Below are positions 7,505 to 16,099 of a stretch of 64,000 nucleotides of DNA, piece after piece. Numbering within the stretch: the stretch's first letter is position 1; each line of letters begins with the position of its first letter. Source of the DNA: Halomonas sp. 1513. Its GTDB lineage: Bacteria > Pseudomonadota > Gammaproteobacteria > Pseudomonadales > Halomonadaceae. The notes beneath the pieces were generated by a model. It was not told the DNA's origin, made no database searches, and saw only the letters and a program-made list of their open reading frames with translations. Position numbers and translations under genes: made by a program. The DNA is taken from NCBI GenBank assembly GCA_001971685.1, contig CP019326.1, positions 992,001-1,056,000 on the forward strand, in the 5' to 3' direction.

Positions 7505-8062
7505 TTATTTGTCGGACGTGCTGGTCGACTTCTTGTTCTTATCAGCGTGCTGCTGATTTTTTTGCCGGGACTCTTCGCTCTCGCCCTTGCCTTTCTGCAT
7601 GCTTTCCTTAACGTGTTCTTGCCCTTTTTCGAGATTTTGCTGAAGCTGCTGCTGGCCCTTCTGCATGTTTTCTTCGAGCTGCTTTTGGCCCGTTTGCATA
7701 CTGCTCATCGCCAGTTGCTGGCTCTCTTTGAGGTATTCTTGGCTCAGAGAGCTGATTCTGTCGGTATCGGCTTTCAAGCGTTCGCTCATGTCCTTGATGG
7801 ACTGCTGCTGCTCTTCGACGACCTTCCGGAAGCTTTCCGAGTCCTTGACCTCGAGCCAGGAGCGGGATTGGGCCAGGCTTGTCTCGGCAAAGGCGCGAAC
7901 CGCATCGAACTGCGTCGAGAACAGCTCTTCATAGTAATTGGTGGTCAGAGATCCATAGGCACGTACCGGCTCGACGATCGAGCTCTCGAACTGCTGCTTG
8001 GCACGGTCGGTCTCTTTCTGGGTAGCTTTATCAGCATCCTGCTTAGTCTTTTCGGCGCTCAT
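7505..8062 (-). CDS. Phasin family protein (PHA granule-associated)
   Basis: A 185-residue, highly charged, almost entirely helical protein. The phasin_2-like core (residues 20-110) includes FESSIVEPVRAYGSLTTNYY, EELFSTQFDAVRAFAETSLA and AQSRSWLEVKDSESFRKVV, the amphipathic helices that coat polyhydroxyalkanoate granules. Residues 115-185 are a Gln/Lys-rich coiled coil (LEENMQKGQQQLQQNLEKG) and a low-complexity KNKKSTSTSDK tail, likely for oligomerisation. The start at 8062 has GGAGGTG upstream. A strong terminator follows. The PHB-depolymerase-like gene lies convergent downstream. Phasins control granule size and number; this one has a longer C-terminal coil than many. Confidence 0.85.
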   Translation of the reverse strand: MSAEKTKQDADKATQKETDRAKQQFESSIVEPVRAYGSLTTNYYEELFSTQFDAVRAFAETSLAQSRSWLEVKDSESFRKVVEEQQQSIKDMSERLKADTDRISSLSQEYLKESQQLAMSSMQTGQKQLEENMQKGQQQLQQNLEKGQEHVKESMQKGKGESEESRQKNQQHADKNKKSTSTSDK

Positions 8063-8283
8063 TTAGCACCTCCATGTCGGTGAACTGATTACATAGAATA
8101 CGCGCTGGCTAATGAGTGCCGCCCCGGCAAACAGCCCGGTTTTCCAGCGAGATCGGGGATATCGGCGGAGGGTGCTTGGAGAGCATCCGGCGCCCATGGC
8201 GTCGCGTTCATATGATCAGTTAGAGACTAGGCTGAAGTGGCCAATCATTCTGTGCGCCAGCACACTGATTCAGTCTTTGCACC

Positions 8284-9147
8284 TCACTCCCGTTCGTCCC
8301 GCGTCGAGCGCAGCAGCACGCGGTCCATGCCGCGGGTGCTGAGCACTCGCTTGAGCGCGGCAAAAAGATGGGTGGGCACGGTCACCGCGTAGCGGGGCTT
8401 CGGCCGGCGGCTCTCCAAGGCGTGGATGAGCTTGTCTATCACGGCTTCGGGGCCGAGGGTGAAGGGGGCCTTGCCCTCCTGGCTGGCCAGGCGGGCTTCC
8501 ACCTTGCGGTAGGTGTCGGCGTGGGCGCTGCGGGTGGTGTCGATATTGGCCTTGAAGGCCTGGTAGGCATTCTCGCGAAAGCGGCTGGCGATGGGGCCGG
8601 GCTGGATCAGGCTGATATGGATGCCGCTGCCGGCGAGTTCCTGGCGCAGGGTGTCGGTGAGGCCTTCGAGGGCGAACTTGGAGCAGACATAGGCGCCGCG
8701 GTAGGGCAGGGCGGCGAAGCCGAGCACCGAGCTGTTGTGGACGATGCGGCCATGGCCCTGGGCGCGCATTATCGGCAGTACCCGGGCGGTGAGCTCGTGG
8801 GTGCCGAGCAGATTGGTCTCCAGCTGTTCGCGCAGTACCGCACGGGTCAAATCCTCGACGGCGCCGGGCTGGCCGTAGGCGCCGTTGTTGAACAGTGCCG
8901 TCAGTCGACCTGCGGTGCGCGCCTCTACGCCTGCTACCGCGGCCTCGATGGAGGCGCTGTCGGCCAGGTCGAGCGGTAGTGCCTCGAAGCCCTCCTCCTC
9001 GAGCCGGGCGACGTCTGCCGCCGCCCGGGCGGTGGCGAAGACCCGCCAGCCGCGCTTGGCCAGCGCGTGGGCCGCGGCATGGCCGATGCCGCTGGAGCAG
9101 CCGGTGATCAGTATGCTGCGCGTAGACGTCTCGGGGGCGTCTGGCAT
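8284..9147 (-). CDS. Short-chain dehydrogenase/reductase (classical SDR)
   Basis: A 287-residue classical SDR. The NAD(P) site ITGCSSGIG spans residues 14-22, the NNGA motif is at 87-90, and the catalytic Ser140, Tyr153 and Lys157 (in YVCSK) are all present. An Arg or Ala region after the second strand (TARAAADVARL) hints at NADP preference, but this is uncertain. The extended C-terminus (DKLIHALESRRPKPRYAVTV) is typical of SDRs acting on steroids or lipids, as in the bacterial DltE/RDH-like group. The substrate is unknown. It lies upstream of nothing obvious; the alpha/beta hydrolase gene on the same strand ends 43 bp before it and could be co-transcribed. Confidence 0.85.
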   Translation of the reverse strand: MPDAPETSTRSILITGCSSGIGHAAAHALAKRGWRVFATARAAADVARLEEEGFEALPLDLADSASIEAAVAGVEARTAGRLTALFNNGAYGQPGAVEDLTRAVLREQLETNLLGTHELTARVLPIMRAQGHGRIVHNSSVLGFAALPYRGAYVCSKFALEGLTDTLRQELAGSGIHISLIQPGPIASRFRENAYQAFKANIDTTRSAHADTYRKVEARLASQEGKAPFTLGPEAVIDKLIHALESRRPKPRYAVTVPTHLFAALKRVLSTRGMDRVLLRSTRDERE

Positions 9148-9190
9148 CCTCGTCTCCTGGTGGTTTTGTGGTGCAGGGTGGCGTTGGGTC

Positions 9191-10060
9191 TCACGGTGGC
9201 GTGCCGATCATCCGCTCCAGCTCACGGTTGAAGGCCGCCGGCTTGGCCATGTGCAGGAAGTGGTCGCTATCTTCCATGATCACGGCGTCGAACTCCGCCA
9301 ACAGCTGCCGGTTGGCGTCGATGTCGGTGGGCCACAGGTCGGCGTTGATCGCCGCCACGGGGATCGTCAGCTCAGCGAAGTGCCGCGCCGCTTCGCCATC
9401 GGCATGCCGCGACAGCATATCCTGCATGGCGCTCATCGCCACCTCGGGCGATGCGGCTGCCATGTCCTGCATGACCCAGTCGCGCAGCGTGGCATCAGTG
9501 CCGTCGATGAACATCGATGCCACGAACTGACGGGCGGCCGGGGCGAAGTCCTGCTGGAGCGGTTCGAGCAGCTCGTCGCGCTGCTCCTGGTCGATTTCCG
9601 CGGCCACGTCGTGGAAGGTGTCGACGCCGATGATGCCGATCACGCGCTCGGGTAGCAGGCGTGCCGCTTCGACGCTGACCGGCCCGCCCATGGAGTGCCC
9701 GATGAGGATCGCTTGCTCCACTTCCAGGTCGTCGAGTACTGCCTTCACGTCCTCCCCGAAGGCCGGCAGGGTGTAGGCCTCACGCCCCTGGCCAGAGTGG
9801 CCGTGCCCGGCAAGGTCGACCGTCACCACGCGATGGCGCTGCGCAAAGTGCGGCAGCTGCCCACGCCAGTAGCGCCCGTCGCCGCTCCAGCCATGGACGA
9901 AGACCAGCGTCGGCTCGCCGCTGCCCTGCACCTCGTAGGCAATCGGCACGCCGTCCGCCGAGTCGGTCATTCGCGGCCAGTTGACCTCGGCCGCCAGCGC
10001 CTGGCCGGCAAGCGCCAACAGCAGCATCAGGCCCGCGCCGTATACCGCAACTCTGCTCAT
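9191..10060 (-). CDS. Secreted alpha/beta hydrolase
   Basis: A 289-residue hydrolase with a Sec signal peptide (MSRVAVYGAGLMLLLALAGQ, cleavage likely after ALA at residue 23). The fold marks are LVFVHGWSGDGRYW (oxyanion loop), the nucleophile Ser123 in GHSMGG, a probable acid in AINADLWPTDID, and the catalytic His in EDSDHFLHMAKP. It resembles epoxide hydrolase or proline iminopeptidase-like enzymes, but the cap domain gives no substrate. The start at 10060 is preceded by GGGAGG; an earlier ATG would put residues ahead of the signal peptide. It acts in the periplasm. Confidence 0.8.
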   Translation of the reverse strand: MSRVAVYGAGLMLLLALAGQALAAEVNWPRMTDSADGVPIAYEVQGSGEPTLVFVHGWSGDGRYWRGQLPHFAQRHRVVTVDLAGHGHSGQGREAYTLPAFGEDVKAVLDDLEVEQAILIGHSMGGPVSVEAARLLPERVIGIIGVDTFHDVAAEIDQEQRDELLEPLQQDFAPAARQFVASMFIDGTDATLRDWVMQDMAAASPEVAMSAMQDMLSRHADGEAARHFAELTIPVAAINADLWPTDIDANRQLLAEFDAVIMEDSDHFLHMAKPAAFNRELERMIGTPP

Positions 10061-10150
10061 GAGGACCTCCCTCGAGTGTTCGTGACTCCTGCAGCATAGA
10101 TGAGTCATAGGCTATTCAGCAGGGGGCATCGCGCCTGGCGTTGCGGTGGG

Positions 10151-13100
10151 TCATGCGCTTACCAACCTGGCCCGGCTGGTGCCGTTGCCCAGCGGCTCGA
10201 CCTGAATCTGCACCGGGATACGCTCGTGCATCTCCTGTACGTGGGAGATCACGCCGACGCGGCGGCCCAGCGCCTGCAGGCCGTCGAGCGCCTCCATGGC
10301 CAGCGCCAGCGACTGCGGGTCGAGGCTGCCGAAGCCTTCGTCGATGAACAGCGACTCGATGGTCAACTCGCCGGAGGCCATCGAGGCCAGCCCCAGGGCC
10401 AGCGCCAGTGACACCAGGAAGGTCTCGCCGCCGGAGAGCGAGTGCACCGAGCGGCGCTCGTCGCCCATGTCGTGGTCCACCACCAGCAGGCCGAGCTCGC
10501 TGCCGCCGCGCACCAGACGGTAGCGGCGACTGAGCCCGGCGAGGTGCAGGTTGGCGTGCTCGAGGAGCTGCTCGAGGTTGTAGGCCTGGGCGATGCGCCG
10601 GAACAGTTTGCCGTCGGCGGAGCCGATCAGCTCGCTGATCTGCCCCCAGCGGCGGTGCTCGGCACGCGCGGCCTCGCGTTCGGCCTGGCCGGCCTGCTGG
10701 CGGGCGCGCTTGCGGTCGTCGTCGCCGAGCGCGAAGGCGGCGTCGTCGCGGGCCTGCTGGGCGGCCTCCAGTTGGGGGGCCAGGGCCTGGCGCTCCTCGC
10801 TGAGCACCTGGCGCAGGTGGTCCAGCTCGGCCTCGGCGCGCTCACCGAGCAGGGCATCCTCATCGTCGTCGGGGGCCAGCAGCCCCTGGCCGCGGCGGTG
10901 TTGGAGCAGCGCCGTGCGCCGCTCGGCCAGGGTGGCGGCGGCGCGCTGGCGGGCCTGGTCGGCGGCCTCGATTCGCTGCTCCTCTGAGCGGGCCTCGTCG
11001 TCGCCCTGGGCCAACAGGCGGGCGAGCGTGGCATCGTCCAGCTCGGGGTGGGCACCGCGCCAGGCGTCCAGCTCGGCGCTGAGTGTCTCGAGCTCGTGGC
11101 GCCTTGCGCTGAGCTGCTCGGCCTCGTAGTAGCGCTGCTGAGTAAGACGCAGCCGGGCCTGTTCGGCAGCGTGCTGCTGAGTAAGTGCTTGCTCGCGTTC
11201 CCGGCGGGCGCTCTCCAGGGCGGCGTCGAGCCGCTGCTGCCAGGCATCCGGGCTGGCGTGCTCACCGAGTGTCTCGGCCAGGCGCCGGGCCAGGGCGGTG
11301 CGCTGCTCGCGTAGCGGCGGCAGCTGCGCGTCGAGTTCGGCCAGCCGCTGGTCGGCGCCGGCCTTGTCGGCCGCCAGGCGCGCCAGGGCCAGCTCCCCCT
11401 GGCGCAGGGCCTCTTCGAGGGGGGCAAGCTCGGCCTCGGCCCGGGCGAGTTCATCCAGGGTGTGGCGCTCGCGCCGCCGGCGAGACTCGCTGTCATCCTG
11501 CTGGGCGCGTAGCCAGGCGTCGCGCTGTGCGTCGTTAACCTCCGCCAGCTCGCCATATAGCGGATGCTCCTGCAGCGCCGACCGGGCGCTGGCCAAGCGC
11601 TGGTCGGTCTCCTCCAGCGCCTTGTGGCCCTGGGCCAGGGCGGCCTCCACGGCGCGGTATTCGCCGAGCAGGGTGTCGCGCTGCTGCTGGGCGGCGTCGC
11701 GGGCCTGCTTGGCGTCATCCAGCTGGCGCGCTTCTTCCGCTTCCTGGGCAGCGAGCTGGGCAGCCTCGGGTGTCGTGGGTGGCTGCTGGCGCCAGGGATG
11801 GTCGAGCCCGCCGCACACCGGGCAGGGTTCGCCCTCCTGCAACTGGGCGCGCAGCTGTGCCACGCTCTCGCTGCGCACCGCGCGGCTGCGCTCGATCAGT
11901 GCGCTGACGCTTGCGAGGTGGCCCTCGGCCTTGTCGAGGCGCTGGCGCGCGGCCTGGCCCTCCTCCAGCAGCCGCGTGCGCGCTGCCTGGTCTTTCTCCA
12001 GTTGGTCGGCGAGCCGACGCTGATTGGCATGGGTGCGCTCCAGCTCCTGCCAGCGGCCGGCCAGCTCGCCAAGGGCCAGCTGGCGCTGGGCGGCGCTGTC
12101 GTGCGCCTGCTGGGCGGCCTGGCGGGCGTCGTCCAGGCGCGGGTGCGTGCCCATCAACTGCTTGAGGGTCGCCTGCCTGTCATCTCGCTCACGCTGGCGG
12201 CCCTGCTGGGCCTCGTGGGCCTTGCGGTGTTCATCACTGAGGGTGGCGGCGCGGGCCTGCTGCTGGCGGTGCGTCGCTGCGAGGTCGGCAAGCTGTTTAT
12301 CCACGCTTTCCAACTGCTGAGACTGTTCGCGCGCTTGACGTAGTGCGGGCTCGGCGCGCTGCCTGGCGTCGCCGGCGTCAGTGAGTGCTTGCTCCGCCGT
12401 TGAAAGCGCTGTAGTGGCGGCTTGCTGTTCTGAGAGTGCCGTTTCCAGCGCGCGCCGTGTCTTGGCGTGGGTCGCCTCCAGGGTGGCGATCTCGCCGGGG
12501 AGGGCGGCCTGGCGGGCGAGGGCGTGGCGCTGGGGCGCGATCCGCTGGCGCCAGGCGCGGTCGGCACGCTGCTGCGCCAGCCCCTGCCAGGCGTCGTCGG
12601 CGGCTTGCCGCTGGGCAACGCCCTGGCGATAGGCGTCGCGCAAGCGGGCGTCGTCATCATGCCAGCGCTGCCGTGTAGAAAGCCTTTCCTGCTGCTTCTT
12701 CAGGTTAGTGAGTGCTTGCTGGGTGGCCTCGGCGGCGCGCTCGAGTTCGGCGCGCGCCTCGGGCTCGGCGGGCAGGTCGTCGGCGAGTTTGGCGTCGAGG
12801 GCGTCCACCGCCTTCTTTGCTTGGCTGGCGCGGCGGTAGGCGGCGATCGAGATTTGCGAGTACTCGGCGGTGCCGGTGAGGCGCTCGAGCAGGTCGCTGC
12901 GCTCGTTGTCGTCGGCCTTGAGGAAGGCGGCGAACTCGCTCTGGGCCAGCAGTACGGCACGCGTGAACTGGTCGAAGCTGAGCCCCAGGCGTTCGGGAAG
13001 CAGGCGGTCGAACTCGCGCTTCTGGGTGGTCAGCAGCTGGTCGGCGTCGAGATCGCGCAGCGACTGCTCGGCGGCCTGCAGGCGGCCGCCGGCCTTTTCC

Positions 13101-13456
13101 CGGGCGCGGCGCACCGCCCAGCGGGCGCGGTAGCGGCGGCCGTCGCGGCCCAGGAAGTCGACCTCGGCATGGCCGCTGGCGGTACCGCGGCGCAGCAGGG
13201 TGCGCGGGTCGGCGGTGTTGAGGGTCTCGCCCTCCACGTCGGGCAGCGAGGCGTCGCGCACCGGCGCCTGGCGCAGCCGCGGGGTGCTGCCGTAGAGCGC
13301 CAGGCACAGCGCGTCGAGCAGGGTGCTCTTGCCGGCCCCGGTGGGGCCGGTGATAGCGAACAGGCCCGCATCGCGCAGCGGCGCGGTGGTGAAGTCGAGC
13401 TCGAGGGGGCCGGGCAGCGAGGCCAGGTTGGCGAGGCGCAGGGCGAGGATCTTCAT
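10151..13456 (-). CDS. sbcC: Nuclease SbcCD subunit C (SMC/Rad50-like ATPase)
   Basis: A 1101-residue Rad50-type protein. The N-terminal Walker A GPTGAGKST is at residues 37-45. Long Gln/Ala/Arg-rich coiled coils flank a zinc hook CPVC (Cys545 and Cys548). The C-terminal signature SLSGGETFLVSLALALGLAS and the Walker B SLFIDEGFGSLDPQSL complete the ATPase head. With SbcD it forms the nuclease that opens DNA hairpins and processes double-strand ends, cleaving palindromes behind the replication fork. Its ATG overlaps the sbcD stop by four bases (ATGA), so translation is coupled. Length is at the upper end of the proteobacterial range. Confidence 0.95.
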   Translation of the reverse strand: MKILALRLANLASLPGPLELDFTTAPLRDAGLFAITGPTGAGKSTLLDALCLALYGSTPRLRQAPVRDASLPDVEGETLNTADPRTLLRRGTASGHAEVDFLGRDGRRYRARWAVRRAREKAGGRLQAAEQSLRDLDADQLLTTQKREFDRLLPERLGLSFDQFTRAVLLAQSEFAAFLKADDNERSDLLERLTGTAEYSQISIAAYRRASQAKKAVDALDAKLADDLPAEPEARAELERAAEATQQALTNLKKQQERLSTRQRWHDDDARLRDAYRQGVAQRQAADDAWQGLAQQRADRAWRQRIAPQRHALARQAALPGEIATLEATHAKTRRALETALSEQQAATTALSTAEQALTDAGDARQRAEPALRQAREQSQQLESVDKQLADLAATHRQQQARAATLSDEHRKAHEAQQGRQRERDDRQATLKQLMGTHPRLDDARQAAQQAHDSAAQRQLALGELAGRWQELERTHANQRRLADQLEKDQAARTRLLEEGQAARQRLDKAEGHLASVSALIERSRAVRSESVAQLRAQLQEGEPCPVCGGLDHPWRQQPPTTPEAAQLAAQEAEEARQLDDAKQARDAAQQQRDTLLGEYRAVEAALAQGHKALEETDQRLASARSALQEHPLYGELAEVNDAQRDAWLRAQQDDSESRRRRERHTLDELARAEAELAPLEEALRQGELALARLAADKAGADQRLAELDAQLPPLREQRTALARRLAETLGEHASPDAWQQRLDAALESARREREQALTQQHAAEQARLRLTQQRYYEAEQLSARRHELETLSAELDAWRGAHPELDDATLARLLAQGDDEARSEEQRIEAADQARQRAAATLAERRTALLQHRRGQGLLAPDDDEDALLGERAEAELDHLRQVLSEERQALAPQLEAAQQARDDAAFALGDDDRKRARQQAGQAEREAARAEHRRWGQISELIGSADGKLFRRIAQAYNLEQLLEHANLHLAGLSRRYRLVRGGSELGLLVVDHDMGDERRSVHSLSGGETFLVSLALALGLASMASGELTIESLFIDEGFGSLDPQSLALAMEALDGLQALGRRVGVISHVQEMHERIPVQIQVEPLGNGTSRARLVSA

Positions 13457-14721
13457 GGCCGCGGCTCCTCGTCGTCGCTGTCCAGCACCTCCTGCAGCAG
13501 CCGGTCGAGGTCGGCCATCACCGCCTCGCCGGGGGGCTCGCCCCAGCGCGCTTGCCAGGTGCGCTCGAATAGCTTGCGCGGCCCCAGGCTCTCGAGGTCG
13601 ATCCGCGCCGTGTCGGCCTGTTCGGCGACCCGCGGCAGGCGCCGCTCCAAACGCAGCAGGCGCAGGGCTTTGCCTTCCAGGGCGGCGTCTACCCGGGCGC
13701 GCAGGTCGGGAATCGGCGCCTCGAGCTCGACGCGTACCTCCAGCCAGGGCCAGCGCTCACGGGCCAGCGCGGGGTCATCCTCCAGGGCCTCTAGCTCGGC
13801 AAGCACCTCTTCAAGGGGCGCGGGGCCGATGCGCAGCATGGCCACCGGGCGCGGCACGCGAATTGCCTCGCTGGCCGCCAGGCTGTCGCCGTCGAGGGTG
13901 ACCTCGACCACCTGGTGCGGGTAGTCGACCTCGCTGAAGTCCAGCGGCAGGGGGCTGCCGCTGTAGCGGATGCGCGCCTCGCCAACCTGCTGGGCGCGGT
14001 GCAGATGGCCGAGGGCGACATAGGCGATCTCGGCGGGGAACAGCGACGCCGGGATCGACTCTTCGCCGCCGATCACGATGGGGCGTTCGCTGGCTTCCGA
14101 CACCGCCGCGCCGTGCAGGTGGGCGTGACTCATGGCGACCAGCGCCTGGCCGGGCTGGCGCTGGTCGCGGGCGGCGGCAATCAGCTGCTGGTGGACCCGT
14201 TCGATGCCGGCCACGTAGTCGTTGTGCTGTTCGCCATCGTCGGCGGCTTGGTCGGCACCAAGCCCCGCCCCGGTGACCTCGGCGGGGCGCAGGAAGGGCA
14301 GCGCCAGGCACCAGGCGCGGGTCTCGCCGTCGCTGTCGGTGAGCGGTACCAGCAGGCGCTCGGCGTCGAGGCGGCCATCATTCAGCCAGTTCACCCGGCC
14401 CAGGGCGTGGGTGCGCAGTCGTTTCATCAGCGGTGCCGGCAGTTCGATGCGATTGCCGCTGTCGTGGTTGCCGGCGATCAGCACGATATCCAGCCGCGGC
14501 AGCCGCTGGTGGGCGCGGACGATGAAGTCGTAGAGCAGCTCCTGGGCGCGCAACGAAGGATTGACAACGTCGAACAGGTCGCCGGCCACCAGCAGGGCGT
14601 CGGCTCGGCGCTCGGCCAGGGTATCGAGCAGCCAGTCCAGGAAGGCGCGGTGTTCGGCATGGCGCTCCTGACCATGAAAACTCTGGCCGAGGTGCCAGTC
14701 GGCGGTGTGGATCAGCTTCAC
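13453..14721 (-). CDS. sbcD: Nuclease SbcCD subunit D (Mre11-like)
   Basis: A 422-residue calcineurin-like phosphoesterase. Metal-binding motifs of the Mre11 family are in order: LIHTADWHLGQ (residues 3-13), LLVAGDLFDVVNP, VLIAGNHDSGNR, and AMSHAHLHG with VALGHLHRAQQ further on. I chose the GTG at 14721 because it has AGGAG 8 bp upstream and begins the family's standard MKLIHTADWHLG; the in-frame ATG much further up lacks both. It is the first gene of an sbcD-sbcC operon. It is the 3'-5' exonuclease and hairpin endonuclease partner of SbcC. Confidence 0.95.
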   Translation of the reverse strand: MKLIHTADWHLGQSFHGQERHAEHRAFLDWLLDTLAERRADALLVAGDLFDVVNPSLRAQELLYDFIVRAHQRLPRLDIVLIAGNHDSGNRIELPAPLMKRLRTHALGRVNWLNDGRLDAERLLVPLTDSDGETRAWCLALPFLRPAEVTGAGLGADQAADDGEQHNDYVAGIERVHQQLIAAARDQRQPGQALVAMSHAHLHGAAVSEASERPIVIGGEESIPASLFPAEIAYVALGHLHRAQQVGEARIRYSGSPLPLDFSEVDYPHQVVEVTLDGDSLAASEAIRVPRPVAMLRIGPAPLEEVLAELEALEDDPALARERWPWLEVRVELEAPIPDLRARVDAALEGKALRLLRLERRLPRVAEQADTARIDLESLGPRKLFERTWQARWGEPPGEAVMADLDRLLQEVLDSDDEEPRP

Positions 14722-14979
14722 GAAGGCTCCTGGGCGATGAGGCGAAAGGCTCGATGATAGCGCCTGGGCGGGTGGGCTGCAGCGGTGACCATGACAGTCA
14801 TGCGATTGCCTCTGCGGGGCGGGTGTATCATCCATTAGTCGAAAAAGCTCCCCGCGGCTTTGCACCGGGCTTTTCGCGCCGCTACCCTGGATATTGTACA
14901 TTCCCCTTTTCTTGTACAATTAATTTGCTTTTGCCTGCTTAAAGACTGCATCCCGCAAAACAACAACCGGAGTACGCTT

Positions 14980-15960
14980 GTGAAACGATTTGCACTGCTT
15001 CCCCTCGCTGCCGCCACCGTGATGATGGCTACCGCCACCCAGGCCGTGGCCGACCGTGAAGGCTGGCCTGATAGCTTCACCATGGGCACCGCCAGCCAAG
15101 GTGGCACCTACTACATCTACGGTTCCGGCTGGGCCAACCTGATCGCCGACGAGCTGGGCGACATCTCCGGCGGCGGCGAAGTCACCGGCGGCCCGACCCA
15201 GAACCTGGCGCTGGTCCACAACGGCGACATCTCCTTCGGGATGGCTACCATGGGGCCGGCCACCGATGCGGTGAATGGCGAGAGTCCGCTGGCGCCGGGC
15301 GTGCCGATGGACAACGTCTGTGCCATGTTCCCGATGTACGAGACGCCGTTCTCGATTACTGCATTGTCGAATTCCGGGATTACCAGCATCTCAGAGATTC
15401 CCGACGGCGCGCGGATCGGTTTCGGCCCTTCCGGCTCGACCTCCGACACCTACTTCCCGGCGATCCTCGAGGAGCTGGGAATCGACTTCGAGCGGCGTAA
15501 CGGCGGCTGGACCGACCTGGGTGGCCAGCTGCAGGATGGCCTGCTCGACGTCATCGCCTTCGCCGCGGGCATCCCGATCCCGGCGGTCAGCCAGCTCGAG
15601 GTGCAGACCGATGTCAACATCATCGAATTCACCGAGGAAGAGCAGCAGACTGCCATCGACGCTTACCCGGTCTCCGAATTCATGATCCCGGCCGACACCT
15701 ACGAGACCCTCGAGGAAGACGCCCGCGCCGTGTCGATGTGGAACTTCGCCATCGCCCGCTGCGACCTGCCGGAAGACTTCGTCTACGAAGTCACGCGCAT
15801 CACCATGGAGAACAACGACAAGATGATGGACGTGCACCGTAGTGCCGCAACCACCATCCCCGAGAATGTCGTGCACAACGACGTGATGCCGTTCCACGCG
15901 GGCGCCGCGCGCTGGTTCAACGAGAACGGCTACGAGATCGATGACGACATGATTCACTAA
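14980..15960 (+). CDS. TAXI-family TRAP transporter substrate-binding protein
   Basis: A 326-residue periplasmic receptor. The signal peptide MKRFALLPLAAATVMMATAT is cleaved near AVA-DRE. The mature part begins with FTMGTASQGGTYYIYGSGWA, the classic TAXI N-terminus, followed by TGGPTQNLALVHNGDISFGM and later RIGFGPSGSTSD. TAXI receptors bind dicarboxylates, amino acids or unknown ligands for sodium-coupled uptake. The start is the GTG at 14980, with a CCGGAG site upstream. The fused TRAP permease gene follows after about 140 bp containing a strong hairpin, consistent with higher expression of the receptor. The ligand is not predictable from sequence. Confidence 0.9.
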   Translation: MKRFALLPLAAATVMMATATQAVADREGWPDSFTMGTASQGGTYYIYGSGWANLIADELGDISGGGEVTGGPTQNLALVHNGDISFGMATMGPATDAVNGESPLAPGVPMDNVCAMFPMYETPFSITALSNSGITSISEIPDGARIGFGPSGSTSDTYFPAILEELGIDFERRNGGWTDLGGQLQDGLLDVIAFAAGIPIPAVSQLEVQTDVNIIEFTEEEQQTAIDAYPVSEFMIPADTYETLEEDARAVSMWNFAIARCDLPEDFVYEVTRITMENNDKMMDVHRSAATTIPENVVHNDVMPFHAGAARWFNENGYEIDDDMIH

Positions 15961-15983
15961 GTGTTTCTTGCTTGAATCGATGC

Positions 15984-16017
15984 AACTGGCCGCTCGCCGC
16001 GAGGTGGGCGGCCAGTT
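15984..16017 (+). terminator. Intercistronic hairpin (partial terminator) between TRAP genes
   Basis: A perfect 10-bp stem AACTGGCCGC/GCGGCCAGTT encloses a 14-base loop that can pair further. Only a weak T-rich run follows (TTTGTCTATTG). It lies 24 bp after the receptor stop and before the permease, a position typical of hairpins that stabilise receptor mRNA or attenuate read-through. Confidence 0.65.
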
Positions 16018-16099
16018 TGTCTATTGTGAATTCATGCGGTGTCGATGGGTCGATACCGGTGCGGATGTGTGCGTCACATGATGCCTGGAGATGACACTG

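Noticed and set aside
7430..8083. 217-codon frame opposite the phasin gene, Leu/Phe-rich
   Set aside because: It is the antisense reading of Gln/Lys/Glu codons of the phasin, which has clear homology and its own terminator.
12467..13924. 485-codon frame opposite sbcC and sbcD
   Set aside because: It crosses the junction of two genes with strong homology and has no product sense.
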